Shown here piece after piece: positions 27,701-34,729 of a stretch of 64,000 nucleotides of DNA (positions within the stretch are counted from its first letter, which is position 1; every line of letters starts with the position of its first letter). Source of the stretch: Nitrospira sp. (GTDB taxonomy: Bacteria; Nitrospirota; Nitrospiria; Nitrospirales; Nitrospiraceae). The stretch lies in the NCBI GenBank assembly GCA_030653545.1, contig JAURZE010000006.1, positions 1 through 64,000 of the forward strand, in the 5' to 3' direction. A program made the translations under genes and the position numbers. A model generated the notes under the pieces. That model saw only the letters and a program-made list of their open reading frames with translations, did not search any database and was not told the DNA's origin.

Positions 27701-27982
27701 CATAGGGACAAGCGTGTCCATATCACGGTGGAGCGGACCGACAGGAATCTCGAGATGACGATTCTCGATGACGGCAGCGGGTTTGACTGGAGACAGTATC
27801 TCGATCTGGATCATAGGCGGGCAGACGAATCTCACGGCCGCGGTATTGCGATGGCCAAAGCTGTGAGTTTTGACCAGCTAGATTTTCAGGGGTCCGGCAA
27901 TCAGGTCGTAGTATCGGTCTCACTGAACGGGGTCGATGCCGATGCCGATGCGTGGCCGGAAGAGGAGCGCAGGGTCGCTTAG
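24788..27982 (+). CDS. Membrane PAS/GAF sensor with C-terminal RsbW-like ATPase
   Basis: The 1064-residue protein has helices at about 15-37 and 300-322 around a periplasmic sensor domain homologous to that of the preceding kinase; both end with RRVPV(L/I)TGYA. Then come PAS (345-460), GAF (470-630), PAS (640-760) and PAS (765-895). The C-terminal ATPase (about 920-1060) has LTELLVNGVEHGNLGIS as N-box and DDGSGFDW as G1, the form seen in SpoIIAB/RsbW anti-sigma kinases. No HisKA domain or phosphoacceptor His is seen. It may phosphorylate Ser/Thr on a partner or modulate the adjacent kinase. Start GTG 24788 overlaps the upstream stop by one base, so the pair is cotranslated. Confidence 0.85.
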   Translation: MGVVHRLRRAVSKAPVMLCAGVIGAASLGLLGLWIVEQELIARAGERLKFGAIQVAHKLDSLLVERIGVLRLLAVAPQLQSGDGPAMKAYLETILQTYGVYDQLAVADLSGHLVASTDTASIGQEVSTKPWFGSVLRATGIHVIEEEQQSRGDGVLSAVLFAAAFRKADGAVGGVVLAKVERATWETFVVETIEEFQAQTRDYGPVRYRILAEDGRVRLGAEPQEEQVGNLRQLGLLSAVHVVGGRSGFVQEEHLTRRVPVITGYASLAAVQGSEGLRWGILVRADRQHVLADLRSVLINVTAAGAGGFLLMLSLVVWAKRCQLREQDHSVKAEQALAESEVQFRAVLDEALDAVVVIDQRGVVQFWSKQAEHTFGWRATEILGKNLAPFIIPPAFREAHQQGMARYLTTGEESVLKKRIEITALRRDGTEFPVELTITPVRAESEVRFSAFLRDITERVRTEQRKRVQIALNMLLSAETLNGEGRQKMLAAIGGSLQWAAGVWWSPDSTNRLHCRAIWAADPAKNDEFLKITHGLDFGPGIGLPGRVWESGEPAWISAAGKTETFPRAPSAAAGEIHGALAIPIPFRGGVGGVLEFFSNQAKEPDESLLAILAWIGQQIGSAMERQQAEQARQESDSRMRAIVHGAMDAIIVMDSSGRISGWNQKAEEIFGWTEQEAVGRDLAETIVPPSLREAHRMGLAKYLATGVGPVLNQMVEIIGARRDGSEFPVELTITPLALDSGRMFSAFVRDITVRKQMVERLNERETYFRLLSEQLPVGVFEVRVDGSCLYVNKTGGTILRLPEAPEGRGHVLPECHWVEWFHQDDHKVLREAWGAAITLASPIQQECRLAGDEEEPRWVQVLMWPIANERGHRYLGTMEDITARKRTIAHTMQLLRQGQFELRTMAEARNLAELLAYAFPDPSRTQLGLTELLVNGVEHGNLGISYDEKSTLLDQGRFEAELIRRSALPEHRDKRVHITVERTDRNLEMTILDDGSGFDWRQYLDLDHRRADESHGRGIAMAKAVSFDQLDFQGSGNQVVVSVSLNGVDADADAWPEEERRVA

Positions 27983-28656
27983 CGGCCGGAGAAGAGCGCG
28001 CGAATCGACGCTCCCCAGCCGAGCGAGAGTTGCCCGGCCTCGGACGGCAGGGGGGCAGATGGCGGCGGAGTGATGAAGGGCGTCAGCGGCATGGGCACCG
28101 CCCCACGATGCACCATCGGCAATTCCTGCAACGCTCCCCGGCAGGTTCCGCAGAGATGCCGGCGAGGTTGAATCGTCTTGCGTTGACGGCGATACACCCT
28201 TCCGCAATCCTTGCAGCGCCACGCAAATTGCGCCAGCGCCAGCACTTCTTTGTGAAGCGAGTGATAGATCGTAATCGAGACCAGCCCGCTCCGGTTCATC
28301 TCGGTCATCTTCCGCACAAAATCAGGGCCATGGTTCGGCTTCCGTTTCAGGATGTCGAACTGCCATTGATGAATCATCTCATGGGCGAGCGTATTCAGCA
28401 GTTCCTGCTCGGCATAGGGGGTTCGTTCAGCCAGGCGTGCCATCAGAGGCTCGGACAAGCGTATTTCCCGTTTGGATCGCTGCGGAGTCGATTCGTCGAA
28501 TTGCCGTGGACGCGGGCCTCCGCGACTGACGAACATGCCGACGGACGACGTCAGGCGGCGGCTCCAGGCAATGGAAATTTCCCGCAGGAGCCCGTCGAAG
28601 TAGCGCTCGTTCAGGGTGCGCCACTCTGCTTGTAACCGTTCGATGGAGGGATTCAT
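27979..28656 (-). CDS. SprT-like zinc metalloprotease-family protein
   Basis: From ATG 28656 (GGAG nine bases upstream) the protein has 225 residues. The zinc motif HEMIHQWQ places His92, Glu93 and His96, and a C-terminal zinc ribbon is given by CKDCGRVYRR and CGTCRG. This is the SprT/Spartan-like arrangement. Eukaryotic Spartan cleaves DNA-protein crosslinks; the bacterial role is not proven. Its 3' end overlaps the convergent sensor gene by four bases. An in-frame ATG at 28704 is less likely. Confidence 0.85.
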   Translation of the reverse strand: MNPSIERLQAEWRTLNERYFDGLLREISIAWSRRLTSSVGMFVSRGGPRPRQFDESTPQRSKREIRLSEPLMARLAERTPYAEQELLNTLAHEMIHQWQFDILKRKPNHGPDFVRKMTEMNRSGLVSITIYHSLHKEVLALAQFAWRCKDCGRVYRRQRKTIQPRRHLCGTCRGALQELPMVHRGAVPMPLTPFITPPPSAPLPSEAGQLSLGWGASIRALFSGR

Positions 28657-28710
28657 AGTTACAGGCTCCGTCTTGCCGGGAGCATAGCGACTCAGAGGCG
28701 GCAATCGACG

Positions 28711-29703
28711 TTAGCGGATCTGCTCGAGTACCGCTGCGGCCAGGAGCGGCAACATAATCTCATGATGCCCGGTCAGGGTATAGCCCTTCCCGCCTTTTTG
28801 GGTCGGGCGTCTCACCACATTCGTCAGCGGCCGATAGTGCGAGAGGAAATCCATATTCACCGTGGTGATCTTGGCGAGAGGATGGCCGAGATTACGTCCG
28901 AGCGACACCGTTTTCAAAAACACTTCGGGCAGAATGACGGCCGATCCCACATTCAGATAGACCCCGCCTTCCATGCCGGCGACCACGGCGGCCAGCCGTC
29001 GAAAATCCAGCAGAGACGTGGCTCCGATGGCGGCGCCATCGGCGGCAGGGTGCATATGGATGATATCCGTTCCGATCGCGACGTGCACGGTGACGGGAAT
29101 GCCGAGCTTTGCGCCGGTGGCGAGAATGCTCGTCGCGCGGTTGGGAAACTGGCCTTTATAGCGATTGATGTAGTGTCCGACGGCCTCTCCGAGCCCCTGA
29201 CCGTGTTGTGCGCCGAGCGTGATGGCCTCGTTCAAGATGCGGCCGGTGTCTTCGGCCATGCCGAAGCGGCCTTCGTCGATCTCGGCGTCCACTTCTTCCG
29301 AGGTGTGCCCCATGAGCGCCAGCTCGAAGTCGTGGATGATGCCGGCTCCGTTCATGGCCACAGCGGTGACGATGCCGCGTTCCATCAGATCGACGAGCAG
29401 CGGCGCGAGGCCCACCTTGATCACGTGGGCGCCGATACCGACGATGACGGGCCGCTTCTGGCGATGGGCTGTCGCGATGGCGGTCGCCACGGCGCGCAAT
29501 GTCTTGACGGCAAGCAGATCGGGCAGCGATGCGAAAAACTGCTCGAACGACCCTCCGCGTGTCCACGGCCGGGCAAAGTCGGCGACCCGCACTTTGCTAT
29601 GACGTTTTTTCAACGGATATGTCGTCAGATCCGACACATCGATCGGAGGAATCAACAGACGCGCGGGACGTTGCGGGGGAGTCCGGTTAGGACGCTGTGC
29701 CAA
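28711..29703 (-). CDS. Deoxyhypusine-synthase-like protein of unknown bacterial function
   Basis: The 330-residue protein resembles the deoxyhypusine synthase fold: FEQFFASLPDLLAVKTL, VIVGIGAHVIKVGLAPLLVD, TAVAMNGAGIIHDFELALMG and the late VNMDFLSHYRPLTNVV. Deoxyhypusine synthase modifies eIF5A in eukaryotes and archaea; bacteria lack that target, so this is probably a family member with a different role. It overlaps gmhA by 17 bases and is downstream of it, which hints at a link to heptose or envelope metabolism. The family call rests on motif resemblance only. Confidence 0.6.
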   Translation of the reverse strand: MAQRPNRTPPQRPARLLIPPIDVSDLTTYPLKKRHSKVRVADFARPWTRGGSFEQFFASLPDLLAVKTLRAVATAIATAHRQKRPVIVGIGAHVIKVGLAPLLVDLMERGIVTAVAMNGAGIIHDFELALMGHTSEEVDAEIDEGRFGMAEDTGRILNEAITLGAQHGQGLGEAVGHYINRYKGQFPNRATSILATGAKLGIPVTVHVAIGTDIIHMHPAADGAAIGATSLLDFRRLAAVVAGMEGGVYLNVGSAVILPEVFLKTVSLGRNLGHPLAKITTVNMDFLSHYRPLTNVVRRPTQKGGKGYTLTGHHEIMLPLLAAAVLEQIR

Positions 29704-30265
29704 GGAGTGTTTCCTCTACGAGTTCGCACAGGACATGGCCGAGCGTGATATGGCTTTCCTGGATGCGCGCCGTGACGGTGGAGGGTACGACGAACGGATG
29801 ATCGACGAGGCCGGCGAGTTTCCCGCCGGTGCCGCCGGTCCACGCGATAGTGATCAGGCCGCATTCGCGCGCGGCCTCGATCCCTTTGAGTACATTCGGC
29901 GAATTGCCGCTGGTGCTGATGCCGATGGCGATATCGCCTTTCTGGCCGTGAGCTCGTACCTGCCGGGCGAAGAGTTCGTCGAACCCGTAGTCGTTGGCGA
30001 TGCAGGTGATGGCGGCGATGTCGGTCGCGAGGGCGATGGCCGGCAACGGCTTGCGCTCGCGCTTATAGCGGCCGACAAACTCCGCTGCGATGTGCGCGGC
30101 GTCCGTGGCGCTGCCACCATTGCCGAACAGCAGGACTTTGTGTCCTTCGCGGAACGCGGTCACCAGCAGTGCGGCGACGTGGGCGATGCGGTCGGCGTGG
30201 TCGCGCGCAAATTGTTGTTTGACGGCCGCGCTGTCGGAGAAGGCCTTGAGGACAAAATCTTTCAT
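29687..30265 (-). CDS. gmhA: Phosphoheptose isomerase GmhA (SIS domain)
   Basis: The 192-residue SIS-fold protein has LLFGNGGSATDAAHIAAEFV, GISTSGNSPNVLKGIEAARE and the C-terminal SHITLGHVLCELVE helix typical of GmhA. It converts sedoheptulose 7-phosphate to heptose 7-phosphate, the first step to ADP-heptose. rfaE2 in this window serves the last part of the pathway. It starts nine bases after a near-consensus -10 box. Confidence 0.92.
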   Translation of the reverse strand: MKDFVLKAFSDSAAVKQQFARDHADRIAHVAALLVTAFREGHKVLLFGNGGSATDAAHIAAEFVGRYKRERKPLPAIALATDIAAITCIANDYGFDELFARQVRAHGQKGDIAIGISTSGNSPNVLKGIEAARECGLITIAWTGGTGGKLAGLVDHPFVVPSTVTARIQESHITLGHVLCELVEETLLGTAS

Positions 30266-30274
30266 TAGTCCGCG

Positions 30275-30303
30275 ATTCTAGGCAAGCGCGGTGAGACTGT
30301 CAA
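30275..30303 (-). promoter_or_regulatory. Near-consensus promoter giving a leaderless gmhA mRNA
   Basis: On the minus strand TTGACA (30303-30298), a 17-base spacer and TAGAAT (30280-30275) lie nine bases before ATG 30265. The -35 is perfect. No Shine-Dalgarno site lies in the nine bases. This is the clearest leaderless case in the window. Confidence 0.65.
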
Positions 30304-30320
30304 ACGCGGCTGCTCGGACG

Positions 30321-31271
30321 CTAGGCCTTCGGTGGCGGGGTCGGCGAACCCTGCTTGATGGCGCTCATGGCCAGCGCGATCATGGAGCCGACGTCGGAGA
30401 CGGTGGCCGGGAGAATGAGCGTGTTATTGGTCCTGGCCAGCTCACCGAATTTCGTGATGTACTGTTCTGCTACGCGCAGCTGGACCGCTTCCTGTCCGCC
30501 GGGCACTTGAATGGTCTCGGCCACCTTCCGGAGTCCTTCGGCGGTCGCTTGGGCGATCGCGAGGATGGCTGAGGCGGCGCCTTCGGCTTCATTGATCTGT
30601 TGCTGTTTCTTCGCTTCCGAGGCCTTGATCACTTGCTGCTTCTCACCCTCGGCCTGGTTGATCGCGGCGTCGCGCTCGCCTTCTGACGTGAGAATCACGG
30701 CGCGCTTTTCCCGCTCCGCCCGCATCTGCTTTTCCATCGCATTGAGCACGTCCTTGGGCGGCGTGATGTTCTTGATCTCATAGCGCAGGACTTTGACGCC
30801 CCAGGGGTCCGAGGCCTTGTCGAGCTCATTCACGACCTGGATATTGATATTGGTCCGTTCTTCAAAGGTCCGATCAAGTTCGATCTTCCCGATCTCGCTT
30901 CGCAAGGTCGTTTGGGCCAGCTGGATCAAGGCGAATCCATAGTCGCTGATGCCATAGGACGCGCGCTGCGGATGCAGCACTTTGAGGTACAGGATGCCGT
31001 CGACCGACACCTGCACGTTGTCGCGGGTGATGCAAACCTGCTCGGGAATATCGATGGCTGTTTCTTTGAGCGAGTGCTTGTAGCGGATGTTATCGACAAA
31101 GGGGAGCAGGATGTGAAAACCGGCGTCCAGCGTTGCCGAATATTTGCCGAGACGCTCGACGACATAAGCGCTTTGTTGCGGGACGACGACGGCCAACTTT
31201 GAGATGACATAGAGGACGAACAGGGCCAATAGGAGTGTGACGAGAAATCCGCCGCTCATACCACCATCCAT
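30321..31271 (-). CDS. SPFH/Band 7 membrane protein (QmcA/stomatin-like)
   Basis: The 316-residue protein has one N-terminal membrane helix (about 7-27) and an SPFH domain: VVPQQSAYVVERLGKYSATL, ITRDNVQVSVDGILYLKV and RSEIGKIELDRTFEERTNIN. A long Ala/Glu-rich coiled coil follows (SEGERDAAINQAEGEKQQVI). Stomatin-like proteins form large rings in membranes and often partner with NfeD proteins, and an nfeD-like gene lies just upstream. Confidence 0.92.
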   Translation of the reverse strand: MDGGMSGGFLVTLLLALFVLYVISKLAVVVPQQSAYVVERLGKYSATLDAGFHILLPFVDNIRYKHSLKETAIDIPEQVCITRDNVQVSVDGILYLKVLHPQRASYGISDYGFALIQLAQTTLRSEIGKIELDRTFEERTNINIQVVNELDKASDPWGVKVLRYEIKNITPPKDVLNAMEKQMRAEREKRAVILTSEGERDAAINQAEGEKQQVIKASEAKKQQQINEAEGAASAILAIAQATAEGLRKVAETIQVPGGQEAVQLRVAEQYITKFGELARTNNTLILPATVSDVGSMIALAMSAIKQGSPTPPPKA

Positions 31272-31299
31272 AATGTAGTCTCCACGTGATAGGTCCCCG

Positions 31300-31734
31300 C
31301 TATTCGCCTGTGATCAGCAATGTGAGGCCGTCCATGCCGGTGACTTTGCTCCGCTGCCCCTTTGCCAATGGGTTGGGGCCGGTGTTTCTGGCCGACCAGG
31401 TGGTGCCTCGGAGTTCGACTTTTCCGACGGCTCCGGCGGCCAGTGTGTCTGCGGGAATGGCGATTTCGCCCGTCATCGAATCAATGTCGGGATGTTTCAC
31501 TTCCGAGGCATTGATGCGGGCCAGCAAGGGGCCGCGAAACAACAACAGGAATGCGACGGCCATGCCGGAGAAAAGCAGCCATTGGGCGGATTCTCCCGGG
31601 ACGAGTTCCAGCCACGCGATCGCTCCGACCACCAGGGCGGCGAGGCCGAAAAAGAGAATGTAGAATCCCCCGGGGGTCATCATCTCGGCGCCCAACAGGA
31701 GCAACCCGAGCAAGAGCCAGTACCACCAGATCAT
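31300..31734 (-). CDS. NfeD-family membrane protein
   Basis: The 144-residue protein has three hydrophobic segments at about 2-22, 26-46 and 50-68, then a small OB-fold domain (GEIAIPADTLAAGAVGKVEL, RGTTWSAR). This is the short NfeD1b form, usually coupled to an SPFH protein as here, 28 bases upstream of it. The function is probably membrane organisation or quality control. Confidence 0.88.
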   Translation of the reverse strand: MIWWYWLLLGLLLLGAEMMTPGGFYILFFGLAALVVGAIAWLELVPGESAQWLLFSGMAVAFLLLFRGPLLARINASEVKHPDIDSMTGEIAIPADTLAAGAVGKVELRGTTWSARNTGPNPLAKGQRSKVTGMDGLTLLITGE

Positions 31735-31845
31735 TGTAGAACCTCAGCGTGGGCGGTGAGCGAGGAAAGAGGCCTGCGCAATGGAGGAAAGTCTAAGCCG
31801 GTTTCCGGAGACCGTCAAGCAGAACGCATATTGCCCGGCCGAGAA

Positions 31846-31874
31846 TTGATCGCCTCTCTGGCCGATGTTATAGT
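31846..31874 (+). promoter_or_regulatory. Predicted promoter giving a leaderless CARF-gene mRNA
   Basis: TTGATC (31846-31851), a 17-base spacer and TATAGT (31869-31874) lie nine bases before ATG 31884. No Shine-Dalgarno site is present, so translation probably starts at the 5' end of the mRNA. Confidence 0.55.
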
Positions 31875-31883
31875 CCGCGCGCA

Positions 31884-33140
31884 ATGGCGCACGAACAACC
31901 AACCAAAGCACTCGTGGTCGCGTTTACCGACGATGCGGCGGCGGCGGTCTTTGTCATCAATCGCCTCCAGCCTGAGGCGCTCTGCTTCGTGCTGCCGGAG
32001 TCCGCGAAGGACCTGGTGGAGTCGGCTGTGCAACCCCATATCGAGCACATGCCCAGGCGATGGGATTGGGTCACGCTGGCCGATACGGTCGATGTCGCAG
32101 CCTGTCATCATGCGCTGGCTGGTGTGCTGCCGGACCTGCTGACAACCTGGGATGTGCACTCCGGCGATCTGGTGCTCGATCTCACCGGGGCGACCCCGGC
32201 GATGGCGGGCGCATTGACGCTGGTGACCTTGCCGACGAGTTCCCGGACCGTTGCGCTGCTGCCATGGATTGAGGGGCAGGAGAGCGAGCCGATTATGGTG
32301 GGGAGCCGGCTGATGCGCTGGGCACAGGGCAATCTTTGGGATGATGTGGCGCTGGTCTCGCGTCAGGAGGCCGCCGAGCTGTTCAATCGCGGGATGTACT
32401 CGGCTGCGATCAGACGGTTTCGCGAGATCGAGACCAGGGTGAGCGGCGGGCAGAAGCCGACGTATCGTGCTTTCGCCGATCTCGCCGAGGGCTATGAGTT
32501 CTGGGAGCGATTGCACTACCGGCAGGCGTGGGACAAACTGAAGACTGCGGCGAAAGCGCTGGAGATGGCCTCGTTGTGGGGCGGGCCACCGGGATTGAAG
32601 ACGGTGCTTCCGTCCATCAAGGCCAACGCGACGTTTCTCGAAAAGCTGGTGCTCGATCCCGCGGCCGTCAAAGACTCCCTCGCCCTTGATTTGCTCGCCC
32701 ATGCCGGGCGACGGCAGCGTGCCGGCCACGATCCGGAGTCGGCGATGATCGTCCTGATGCGCGCCCTCGAATCGTTCGCCCAGCGGCAGTTGTTCAAGCA
32801 GTATAAGATCAAGACCTGGGATGTGCAGCCGGAGCAGCTCCAGCAGGCCATTCAGGAAACCTGCCGGAGGGCTTGGTTAGACGACGTCGACGGCAAGTAC
32901 AAAGCCCCCTTACAAGGCCAGTTCCGCGTACTGGCGGCGCTGGGCGATCCACTCGGCCAGGCCTTCCTGCGTGAATGGCCGACCATGAAGCCACTGCTCG
33001 ATGCGGCGAATCATGGCGTGCTCGGCCACGGTTTTGAGCCGGTCAAATCGGAGCGTGTGCAGCAGCTGTACGATGTCGTGGTGAAGCTGACCGGAGTGAC
33101 AGAGTCATCGTTGCCGAAGTTTCCCACGCTCGCGCTCTAA
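31884..33140 (+). CDS. CARF-HEPN protein of the TIGR02710 CRISPR-associated type (orphan)
   Basis: The 418-residue protein has an N-terminal Rossmann-like CARF domain with DLTGATPAMAGAL (about 99-111), equivalent to the TGGT-K/M-loop of CARF proteins. A helical middle includes AAELFNRGMYSAAIRRF. A C-terminal HEPN-like domain has ESAMIVLMRALESFAQRQLF and ends in DAANHGVLGHGFE. In active HEPN RNases this last motif reads RNxxxxxHG; here the Arg position is Ala375, with Asn376 and His382 kept. CARF domains bind cyclic oligoadenylates from type III CRISPR Cas10. No cas gene or array is in the window. The gene is followed five bases later by a thioesterase gene. RNase activity is doubtful without the Arg. 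Confidence 0.65.
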   Translation: MAHEQPTKALVVAFTDDAAAAVFVINRLQPEALCFVLPESAKDLVESAVQPHIEHMPRRWDWVTLADTVDVAACHHALAGVLPDLLTTWDVHSGDLVLDLTGATPAMAGALTLVTLPTSSRTVALLPWIEGQESEPIMVGSRLMRWAQGNLWDDVALVSRQEAAELFNRGMYSAAIRRFREIETRVSGGQKPTYRAFADLAEGYEFWERLHYRQAWDKLKTAAKALEMASLWGGPPGLKTVLPSIKANATFLEKLVLDPAAVKDSLALDLLAHAGRRQRAGHDPESAMIVLMRALESFAQRQLFKQYKIKTWDVQPEQLQQAIQETCRRAWLDDVDGKYKAPLQGQFRVLAALGDPLGQAFLREWPTMKPLLDAANHGVLGHGFEPVKSERVQQLYDVVVKLTGVTESSLPKFPTLAL

Positions 33141-33145
33141 CCGAC

Positions 33146-33556
33146 ATGGAAGTCAAAATCTACTATGAGGATACAGACTGCGGCGGAGTGGTCTACTACG
33201 CCAACTACCTCAAATATTTTGAGAGGGCGCGGACGCACTATCTTGAAGCGCGGGGGCTGTCGGTCTCCGGGCTAATGAACCAGGGGACGGTGTTTGTGGT
33301 CGTGCGCGCGGAGCTGGACTATCGGTCTCCCGCACGGTACGGCGACACGCTGCTCATCGATACGGTGGTGTCCGATCTGAGCGCCGCCTCCATGACTTTC
33401 GCGCATGTGGTGAAAGAAAAGGCGAGCGGACGGGTGATCGTGGAGGGGTCTGCTCGACTGGCCTCGACAGATGGCAACGGCAAGGTGAAACGTCTCGACA
33501 AGGCGGTCGTCGCCGTACTACAGTCCGGAGCCGATAAGGAGTCATTGAATGGATAA
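33146..33556 (+). CDS. ybgC: YbgC/FadM-family acyl-CoA thioesterase
   Basis: The 136-residue hot-dog protein starts IYYEDTDCGGVVYYANYLKY, with the catalytic Asp and the YANY helix of the YbgC family, followed by FERARTHYLEARG. YbgC hydrolyses acyl-CoA and in proteobacteria sits with tol-pal; no tol genes are here. It follows the CARF gene by five bases. The stop overlaps a small membrane-protein gene. Confidence 0.85.
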   Translation: MEVKIYYEDTDCGGVVYYANYLKYFERARTHYLEARGLSVSGLMNQGTVFVVVRAELDYRSPARYGDTLLIDTVVSDLSAASMTFAHVVKEKASGRVIVEGSARLASTDGNGKVKRLDKAVVAVLQSGADKESLNG

Positions 33557-33662
33557 GCTCGGAACCTGGCTCGCCGTCACCGGCGTCGCGATCGGATTTA
33601 TCGTCCTCGGCTGGCTGCTGTTCTCAGAAAACCCGTCGGAGAAGAACAAGAAGAAGCCGTAA
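33549..33662 (+). CDS. Small single-helix membrane protein, 37 residues
   Basis: ATG 33549 overlaps the end of ybgC by eight bases. The product has one hydrophobic helix (residues 7-26, including VTGVAIGFIVLGWLLF) followed by a charged tail SEKNKKKP, giving a clear positive-inside signal. The strict overlap and sensible topology argue for a real small protein. The function is unknown. Confidence 0.55.
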   Translation: MDKLGTWLAVTGVAIGFIVLGWLLFSENPSEKNKKKP

Positions 33663-33761
33663 CTCTCCTCTTCCCTACCCCGGGTGAATCTCACGCTGCG
33701 CACTCGATGCATTGGCCGCTGAGCTGTGCTCGTCCCCACTGCCCCACATCATCGCCAGCTG

Positions 33762-34109
33762 TTATCCGAGGACGCCGGCCCAGCGTAGCGCCAATAGCAC
33801 CAGCCCAAGCACCATTAGGCCACTGAAAAACCTGAACGTGAGTCGTATTGTGCGTTCCGTCAGGATCGTATCGAAGGCATAGCCGGTTGTAGCGCCATAG
33901 CGGACGGCCAGCGCGGTCAACGGACACTTTAGCCCGTTGCCCGCGAAGACGGCTGCTTCAATAGCGAGGAGCCCCAGCGCACCCCACAGCCAGGGGCCGA
34001 CGTACCCCGTCGCCCCGGCATAGAGCAGGAGAAAGATCGCAGTGACCATCAAGATGTAGACCGTCGAGTGAACGCCACGGACGAGCGCAAGAATCCGGGC
34101 ATCACTCAC
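33762..34109 (-). CDS. Small polytopic membrane protein, 115 residues
   Basis: Start GTG 34109 is preferred: AAGGGA lies just upstream and the helices begin soon after. Four hydrophobic segments are visible, including VYILMVTAIFLLLYAGATGY and FRFFSGLMVLGLVLLALRW. The segment NGLKCPLTALAVRYGATTGY resembles a motif common in uncharacterised bacterial membrane proteins. The longer open frame upstream (to 34340) reads Ser/Pro/Arg-rich shadow sequence. The function is unknown. Confidence 0.65.
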   Translation of the reverse strand: MSDARILALVRGVHSTVYILMVTAIFLLLYAGATGYVGPWLWGALGLLAIEAAVFAGNGLKCPLTALAVRYGATTGYAFDTILTERTIRLTFRFFSGLMVLGLVLLALRWAGVLG

Positions 34110-34198
34110 GGTGTTTCCCTTGGTTTCAGTACCCCGATCATCCTGAGATGCTATCGTCACTGGCGGCCGCTCCTGTTCCGGTCGACTGCGCGGTGTTG

Positions 34199-34570
34199 TT
34201 AGGGACCGACGCACAGATTTGGGACTGTGAGGCGTGTGAACAAGTGTGGTGAGGCTACGGCAGATGAAGGGTAGCGTTCTAAGGCTTGTTTGAAGTCGGG
34301 ATGGCTGAAAGCCGCTCGAAAATGGGCCACCGATTCCCATACGGCGTAATTCATGAAAGCGGTGCTTCCCGCAATCCCGCGATGTAGCTGAGTGGAGATA
34401 TACCCCGGTTGTTGTTTCATCCAGGTGGCGTCATCGGCCCAGGCTTTCAGCAATGCAGGGATATCGGACTCTGCAACGGTAAATACGTTCACGAGTACAA
34501 CCGGCGACACATCGGCATTGAGTTGGGAAAAAATCGGAACGGTTTCATCGAGAGGTTTCAGTGGAAGCAT
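34199..34570 (-). CDS. Antibiotic-biosynthesis-monooxygenase (ABM) fold protein
   Basis: The 123-residue protein contains VVLVNVFTVAESDIPALLKA, MKQQPGYISTQLHRGIAGST and NYAVWESVAHFRAAF, the strand-helix pattern and W-E-S motif of ABM/heme-degrading IsdG-like dimeric barrels. Members range from monooxygenases to stress proteins, so the reaction is unknown. AAGGAG lies six bases before ATG 34570. A 14-base palindrome lies 38 bases upstream. Confidence 0.75.
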   Translation of the reverse strand: MLPLKPLDETVPIFSQLNADVSPVVLVNVFTVAESDIPALLKAWADDATWMKQQPGYISTQLHRGIAGSTAFMNYAVWESVAHFRAAFSHPDFKQALERYPSSAVASPHLFTRLTVPNLCVGP

Positions 34571-34607
34571 GCCGATCTCCTTATGGACGGGTGGACAGAT
34601 GTGCGAC

Positions 34608-34621
34608 CTATCGATCGATAG
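34608..34621. promoter_or_regulatory. Perfect 14-base palindrome, possible operator
   Basis: CTATCGATCGATAG reads the same on both strands and lies 38 bases upstream of the ABM-fold gene start. Length and place suit a repressor site of TetR or MarR type, but no regulator gene is adjacent. The rest of the 34571-34729 gap shows nothing else. Confidence 0.3.
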
Positions 34622-34729
34622 ATCGGTTCAGGGCCAGGTGCCTTTGCGTCGGGTGCCGGGAAAGACCCAACGGCATCCTGGCAGGATTGGGACCTGAGGC
34701 CAAGTGATTTCTTGCGGGGGTGAACTCAA

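Noticed and set aside
20376..27982. Reading the two sensors as one fused protein
   Set aside because: A stop codon separates them and the frames differ; they are two overlapping genes.
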